A DNA stretch of 10,776 nt from the NCBI GenBank assembly GCA_964506645.1, contig CAZDML010000069.1, forward strand, positions 1 through 10,776. The letters are read 5' to 3'. Below the pieces are notes generated by a model. The model had not been told where the DNA came from, searched no databases, and saw only the letters and a list, made by a program, of their open reading frames with translations. The first letter of the stretch is position 1. Each line of letters begins with the position of its first letter. Of the stretch, positions 7,257 through 10,776 are shown in pieces. Source of the stretch: CAZDML01 sp964506645 (GTDB lineage Bacteria > Elusimicrobiota > Elusimicrobia > 2-01-FULL-59-12). The position numbers were made by a program, and so were the translations under genes.

Positions 7257-8995
7257 AATAAAACACCCTTTCGGCTGAAATGTTTGAGAAGGACCACGGC
7301 TGCAATTCCTATGAGAAACCCCAGACAGAGTCCGTTGATACTTCGCCAAATCTCCATTCTCAGCGGTGAATGGAGATGGCAAAACGTGTTCACCATGGAA
7401 ACCTGACCGATCATCCCCAGCCAGATCAACACCCGGCCATCCCAGGTTGTCTTGTTTTCGTGATGCCAGGCTTGAATGTAGTAGCCCAGAAGCACCAGGG
7501 GATGGCCCAAGGCAAACTCTTTAAAGCGCGGCCGGGCAACCAGAATCCGTTCCAGAAAATCCCGGAGAGGCTGTTCCAAAGAGGATCGCGCGGCGGCGGG
7601 AGCATTGCCCGTGCGCAGCAAAATATATCCCGCCGCCGCCACGATCACGAGTCCGACAATAATTTCCCATCGCGTGACAGTGTGGCGTACGAATCGCATC
7701 AGTTCCTCACGCGAAAACAGCAGGCCTAATGCGCCGAGCATAGATAACACAAAAATAAGCTTCACGCCGCGAAACGGCACAATTTCCAGACGGGTATACG
7801 GATGATCCGCCACAGCAGCCACGAACAGCGCGCCAACCAGTGTGAGTGCAGACAATTTCAAAAATTGACGCACAGGCATCGGCCACGCATGGACAACCGG
7901 GACTTTCCCATCGACAAGATTCGAAACCGACCACCATAAGCCGAACAAGGGCGCGAAAACGGCCAAAAGCAATGCGGCGACCGGCTGAAGAAGGCGTCCG
8001 ATCCGTCCTACAGAGGCGGGCCAGTAGACGCGGGGTTCCGGGAAGCCCAGGCGGAAACCGCGCTTGTTCAAAATCTCTGAAAACTCCCGCAACTCGTCGA
8101 GATACCGGGGTCCTGAGAGCGTGGGCGGAACATGCATCAATAACAAGCGACACATGCGTTCATCCACCGCACGGATCCAGCGTTGCTTCTGCTGAGCCCA
8201 CGTTGAGTCCTTAAATTCAGCCACGGGTATCGTGTGAGCTTTATAGGTGGATGCAGGGTGAGCCCGTGCCATCAGGACGGCCGCCTTGGCCGGCTTAAAC
8301 TCGAAGAGGAATTGTGTGACGCCCGAGCGCGCCACCTGTGTTTTCCAAAGCGGCAATGTTTCCGAGCCACCGGGAAGATCATCGCCGCCCCAATAGATTC
8401 CGGACGGGCTTGTCTGAAGCTGCTTGACCAGTGAAGCGTCTTCCTGGCCCGCCGCACTCGACCAGGCATCTTGAGTCACCCTAAAAATGGGCGTAAGGCC
8501 CGTATGGCGGACCGCGTGGACGAGCGTCTCATCATATCCTGCATCAATATCGCTCACCGACTCGAAACGGCCGTTTTTCCGTTCAAGAATTCCAGAGGAT
8601 CCTTCCCGTTTGAAGACGAGATCAGGAACGCCGCGTAGTGACAGTTCCCGATACACTTGTTCGGCTAGGGCTGGCTGATCAAAACGAAGGCGCGCGGTGT
8701 CCAGCGGATTTCCACTCGCAGGCCTTTGCGGTTCAAATCGATGTTGCTGCAGAAGATCGGAGAGCGTGAGAGGAGAGACAACAAGGCCTGTTACACCGGA
8801 ATCGTGCAATTGGGACAAAAGCTGGGAAGGCGCAACAGCCGTACGGGCAAAGACAGCCTGAACTTCCGACCAATCAGCGGCCAGCGTCACCGTTCGTTCC
8901 TGGGATTCTTCGCGCGCCCGTTCTGCAAGCCGTGGCAGCGCGATGGCGAGCATCCCCAACACAAGCAGCCCTAAATGCCCTGCTTTTAGGCGCAT
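7253..8995 (-). CDS. DUF5693 family membrane protein, CsaB-associated
   Basis: This 580-residue protein has one N-terminal TM segment (about 7-22), a large hydrophilic region (about 25-325) expected outside the cytoplasm, and a C-terminal membrane domain with about six or seven hydrophobic segments (near 333-355, 380-397, 409-427, 443-461, 495-511, 521-537 and 554-571). Conserved-looking blocks match what I know of DUF5693: the RTGNAP motif (461-466), RPRFKEFALGHPLVLLGYY (488-506) and GQVSMVNTFCHLHSPLR (530-546). The soluble region has repeating strand-helix units (GVTGLVVS, RGVPDLVFK, GLTPIFRV, GVTQFLFEF, RLLLMHVPP, KRGFRLGFPE) suggestive of a TIM-barrel-like fold; this is my inference. The function is unknown, but family members recur beside csaB, so a role in making, exporting or modifying the pyruvylated wall polymer is likely. 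It starts 9 bases after glgA with no clear Shine-Dalgarno and overlaps csaB by ATGA. Confidence 0.82.
   Translation of the reverse strand: MRLKAGHLGLLVLGMLAIALPRLAERAREESQERTVTLAADWSEVQAVFARTAVAPSQLLSQLHDSGVTGLVVSPLTLSDLLQQHRFEPQRPASGNPLDTARLRFDQPALAEQVYRELSLRGVPDLVFKREGSSGILERKNGRFESVSDIDAGYDETLVHAVRHTGLTPIFRVTQDAWSSAAGQEDASLVKQLQTSPSGIYWGGDDLPGGSETLPLWKTQVARSGVTQFLFEFKPAKAAVLMARAHPASTYKAHTIPVAEFKDSTWAQQKQRWIRAVDERMCRLLLMHVPPTLSGPRYLDELREFSEILNKRGFRLGFPEPRVYWPASVGRIGRLLQPVAALLLAVFAPLFGLWWSVSNLVDGKVPVVHAWPMPVRQFLKLSALTLVGALFVAAVADHPYTRLEIVPFRGVKLIFVLSMLGALGLLFSREELMRFVRHTVTRWEIIVGLVIVAAAGYILLRTGNAPAAARSSLEQPLRDFLERILVARPRFKEFALGHPLVLLGYYIQAWHHENKTTWDGRVLIWLGMIGQVSMVNTFCHLHSPLRMEIWRSINGLCLGFLIGIAAVVLLKHFSRKGVLL
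7264..7270 (-). promoter_or_regulatory. Ribosome binding site of csaB, deciding its start
   Basis: AAGGGTG on the minus strand is seven bases before ATG 7256. It favours this ATG over the in-frame ATG at 7382 and lies within the end of the DUF5693 gene. Confidence 0.6.
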
Positions 8996-9004
8996 AAATT
9001 GTCT

Positions 9005-10501
9005 TTACCGTGCATTTTTCGGAGTGCGGCGGCTTTTAACACGACTCGGGGAACGCCGTCCGAGAGCCAGGCGGTATGCGTCAACGTATTTTTGTGCCGA
9101 TAATGTCCAGGAAAAATCAGCCGCCATCGCACGCAGCTGCAATCGCGTCCAAATGGGCTCGTCATGAAAGACCGTCAGTGCGCGGGTAATTTCTTTCATA
9201 AGCGCCGAAGGGGTCGGGTCGTAGAACAAAAATCCTGTACCGGTATCCCCTGGACCAAACGGCAACACGGTGTCCAGCAGGCCACCAGTGGCTGTCACCA
9301 CCGGGATAGCGCCGTAACGCATAGCAATCATTTGACTGAGTCCGCAGGGTTCGAAGCGGGAGGGCATTAAAAAGATATCGCTGCCGGCATAGATGTAGTG
9401 CGCCAAAGGCTCGTTAAATTCCGAGCAGTAATAAAATTGTCCGGGGTAGCGCTTGGCCATTTGCTCATACTGGCGCTGCAGCTGCGGGTCTCCCTGTCCA
9501 AGCACCACCAGCTGTACGCCATGACGCATCAGGTCCGGAACGATATTGGCCACGAGATCGAGGCCTTTTTGCACGTCCAAACGCGCCACAATGCCCAGCA
9601 GCGGCGCCTTGGGATTGGGGGTGAGTTGCGCAATCTGCTGAAGGTGTGTCTTGGATTCGCGGCGATCCTGGAGGTGCGCCGCGTCGAAGGGCTTGGCTAA
9701 AAAGGGATCGCTCGAGGGGTTCCATTCCTCCATGTCGAGTCCATTTAAAATTCCAAAAAGATCTTTTGAACGGTGACGAAGAACACCCTCCAGAGCAAAG
9801 CCATACATCGAGCTGCTTTGAATTTCCCGCGCATAGGAGGGGCTCACCGTCGTCAGAAGGTCTGAATAGATCAACCCGGCCTTCATGAAATTCATGTGGC
9901 CGTAAAATTCCAGGCCATGGAGGTGGTATTCCTCCCACGGCAACCCCGCAAGGGCCAGGGTGTCTTTCGGAAATTGTCCCTGATAAGCAATATTATGGAT
10001 CGTAAAAATGGAGGCTGTGTGCTGAAAGAAAGCATCCCGACGATAGACGGTTTTGAGATACGCGGGAACGAGTCCCGTTTGCCAGTCATGACAATGAATC
10101 ACATCCGGGCGAAACTCGAGGGCCTTGCACGCTTCCAAGCTGGCTCGGGATAAAAAGATAAAACGTTCGGCATTATCGGCATAATCACCTTCCGCAGACC
10201 GATACAAGCCAGGCCGTCCAAAATATCGGTCATTTTCCAGAAGATACACGGTCAGCTTTGGATCAATGCGCACCTCGAAGATTTTCGCATCCTGCCAGCC
10301 GGACCCAACGGGCACATGTACTTTTTCCCCCGTATCGCGCAGATTAAACTCATGCGTGCGGATGGATTTATATTTGGGGAGGATAATGCGAACATCGTGT
10401 CTCTGTTGACGCAGTGCTTTGGGCAAGGAACCGACGACATCGGCCAACCCACCGGTTTTACAGAAAGGAACGCATTCCGATGCAGTGAAGAGTATCTTCA
10501 A
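9005..10501 (-). CDS. glgA: Glycogen synthase (GT5, ADP-glucose type)
   Basis: GlgA extends alpha-1,4-glucan chains from ADP-glucose in the cytoplasm. From TTG 10501 the protein has 498 residues, close to the family norm. N-terminal domain marks are LKILFTASECVPFCKTGGLADVV (residues 1-23, with the donor-binding Lys in KTGGL at 15), VIHCHDWQTGLVP (134-146) and TIHNIAYQG (167-175). C-terminal domain marks are GIVARLDVQKGLD (303-315), SRFEPCGLSQMIAMRYG (381-397) and TATGGLLDTV (403-412). An in-frame ATG at 10570 would prepend 23 residues that merely read the galT end in another frame. TTG 10501 overlaps the galT stop as TTGA, matching the overlap style of this operon, and places the conserved first strand at the start. 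No good Shine-Dalgarno is visible, so coupling to galT translation is likely. The last 18 residues form a strongly basic tail. Confidence 0.94.
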   Translation of the reverse strand: MKILFTASECVPFCKTGGLADVVGSLPKALRQQRHDVRIILPKYKSIRTHEFNLRDTGEKVHVPVGSGWQDAKIFEVRIDPKLTVYLLENDRYFGRPGLYRSAEGDYADNAERFIFLSRASLEACKALEFRPDVIHCHDWQTGLVPAYLKTVYRRDAFFQHTASIFTIHNIAYQGQFPKDTLALAGLPWEEYHLHGLEFYGHMNFMKAGLIYSDLLTTVSPSYAREIQSSSMYGFALEGVLRHRSKDLFGILNGLDMEEWNPSSDPFLAKPFDAAHLQDRRESKTHLQQIAQLTPNPKAPLLGIVARLDVQKGLDLVANIVPDLMRHGVQLVVLGQGDPQLQRQYEQMAKRYPGQFYYCSEFNEPLAHYIYAGSDIFLMPSRFEPCGLSQMIAMRYGAIPVVTATGGLLDTVLPFGPGDTGTGFLFYDPTPSALMKEITRALTVFHDEPIWTRLQLRAMAADFSWTLSAQKYVDAYRLALGRRSPSRVKSRRTPKNAR

Positions 10502-10776
10502 TCGGCTTCTCTTAGAAACTTTGCCGCTTCTTCCGGCGGCGTCGGATTGACATAAAATCCGGAACCCCATTCAAAGCCTGCCACTTTCGTCAGCTTCGGC
10601 ATAATTTCCAAGTGCCAATGATAGTGCTGCAGTTTGGATTCCCGCAGCGGGGAGTTGAGAATAATAAAGTTGTACGGTGGATTATCCAGCACATTCTTCA
10701 TCCGGCGCAACGCCCCCTGAAGCAGACGGGAGAGGTTGACCACTTCGTGTTTCTGCAAGTCTTCAAAATCCGAATC
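10498..10776 (-). CDS. galT: Galactose-1-phosphate uridylyltransferase family protein, C-terminal part (runs off window end)
   Basis: The frame is open at the window edge and gives the last 92 residues of a GalT-family enzyme of the HIT superfamily. Visible marks are PPYNFIILNSP (33-43), the HYHWHLEIMPKLTKVAGFE stretch (51-69) and GSGFYVNPTPPEEAAKFLREA (71-91). GalT swaps UMP between UDP-glucose and galactose-1-phosphate; the covalent histidine motif HPH lies upstream, outside the window. No internal start is needed: codons from the very edge continue in frame (DSDFEDLQK). The glgA start overlaps its stop by TTGA, so the two are probably coupled. Because it is paired with a glycogen synthase, it might act on ADP-glucose, as some GalT-like phosphorylases do. 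The fragment alone cannot decide this, so the gene symbol names the family and not a proven reaction. Confidence 0.85.
   Translation of the reverse strand, partial: DSDFEDLQKHEVVNLSRLLQGALRRMKNVLDNPPYNFIILNSPLRESKLQHYHWHLEIMPKLTKVAGFEWGSGFYVNPTPPEEAAKFLREAD

Noticed and set aside
7257..7382. Longer csaB start at ATG 7382
   Set aside because: The added 42 residues are unlike the family and overlap the DUF5693 end by about 130 bases; ATG 7256 has a Shine-Dalgarno and an ATGA overlap.
10502..10570. Longer glgA start at ATG 10570
   Set aside because: It would add 23 unconserved residues over the galT C-terminus; TTG 10501 gives the expected N-terminus and a TTGA overlap.

Overview
The window is a dense block of ten protein genes, all on the minus strand, so transcription runs from high to low coordinates. 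Eight genes are complete; the first (galT-like, 3' part only) and the last (GAF-domain sensor, 5' part only) run off the window ends. I see no tRNA, rRNA, mobile element, CRISPR array or phage gene, and no gene-free stretch over 100 bases. Five of the nine junctions overlap (four by the 4-base ATGA/TTGA arrangement, one by 11 bases). Three more are gaps of 9, 33 and 35 bases, so galT through tsaD is probably one operon. Its promoter must lie upstream, beyond position 10776. The one larger gap (82 bases) separates tsaD from the GAF gene.

In transcription order: (1) Carbohydrate metabolism: a GalT-family nucleotidyltransferase (partial) and a glycogen synthase GlgA of the GT5 type, whose likely start is a TTG that overlaps the galT stop. 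(2) Cell surface: a DUF5693 multi-pass membrane protein and a CsaB-type polysaccharide pyruvyl transferase, a pairing known from bacteria that pyruvylate a cell-wall polymer. (3) Division and peptidoglycan remodelling: a shortened FtsX, an EnvC-like coiled-coil protein with a catalytically dead LytM domain, a CtpA-type S41 protease and a YibQ-like divergent polysaccharide deacetylase. (4) tRNA modification: TsaD, which makes t6A37 with partners not seen here. (5) A tandem GAF sensor, cut off by the window edge.

The EnvC-CtpA-YibQ order is familiar from Gram-negative genomes, which points to a diderm. The additional CsaB/DUF5693 pair and the galT-glgA pair suggest a deep-branching, uncultured-type phylum; Omnitrophota (former OP3) is my best guess. 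That assignment is inferred from gene content and order and is not proven by the sequence.

There is no obvious defence or mobile system. The most unusual item is the compact FtsX. It keeps the extracytoplasmic domain and four hydrophobic segments but has lost most of the cytoplasmic loop that contacts FtsE. No ftsE lies beside it, yet it directly overlaps the gene for its expected partner, the EnvC-like activator.
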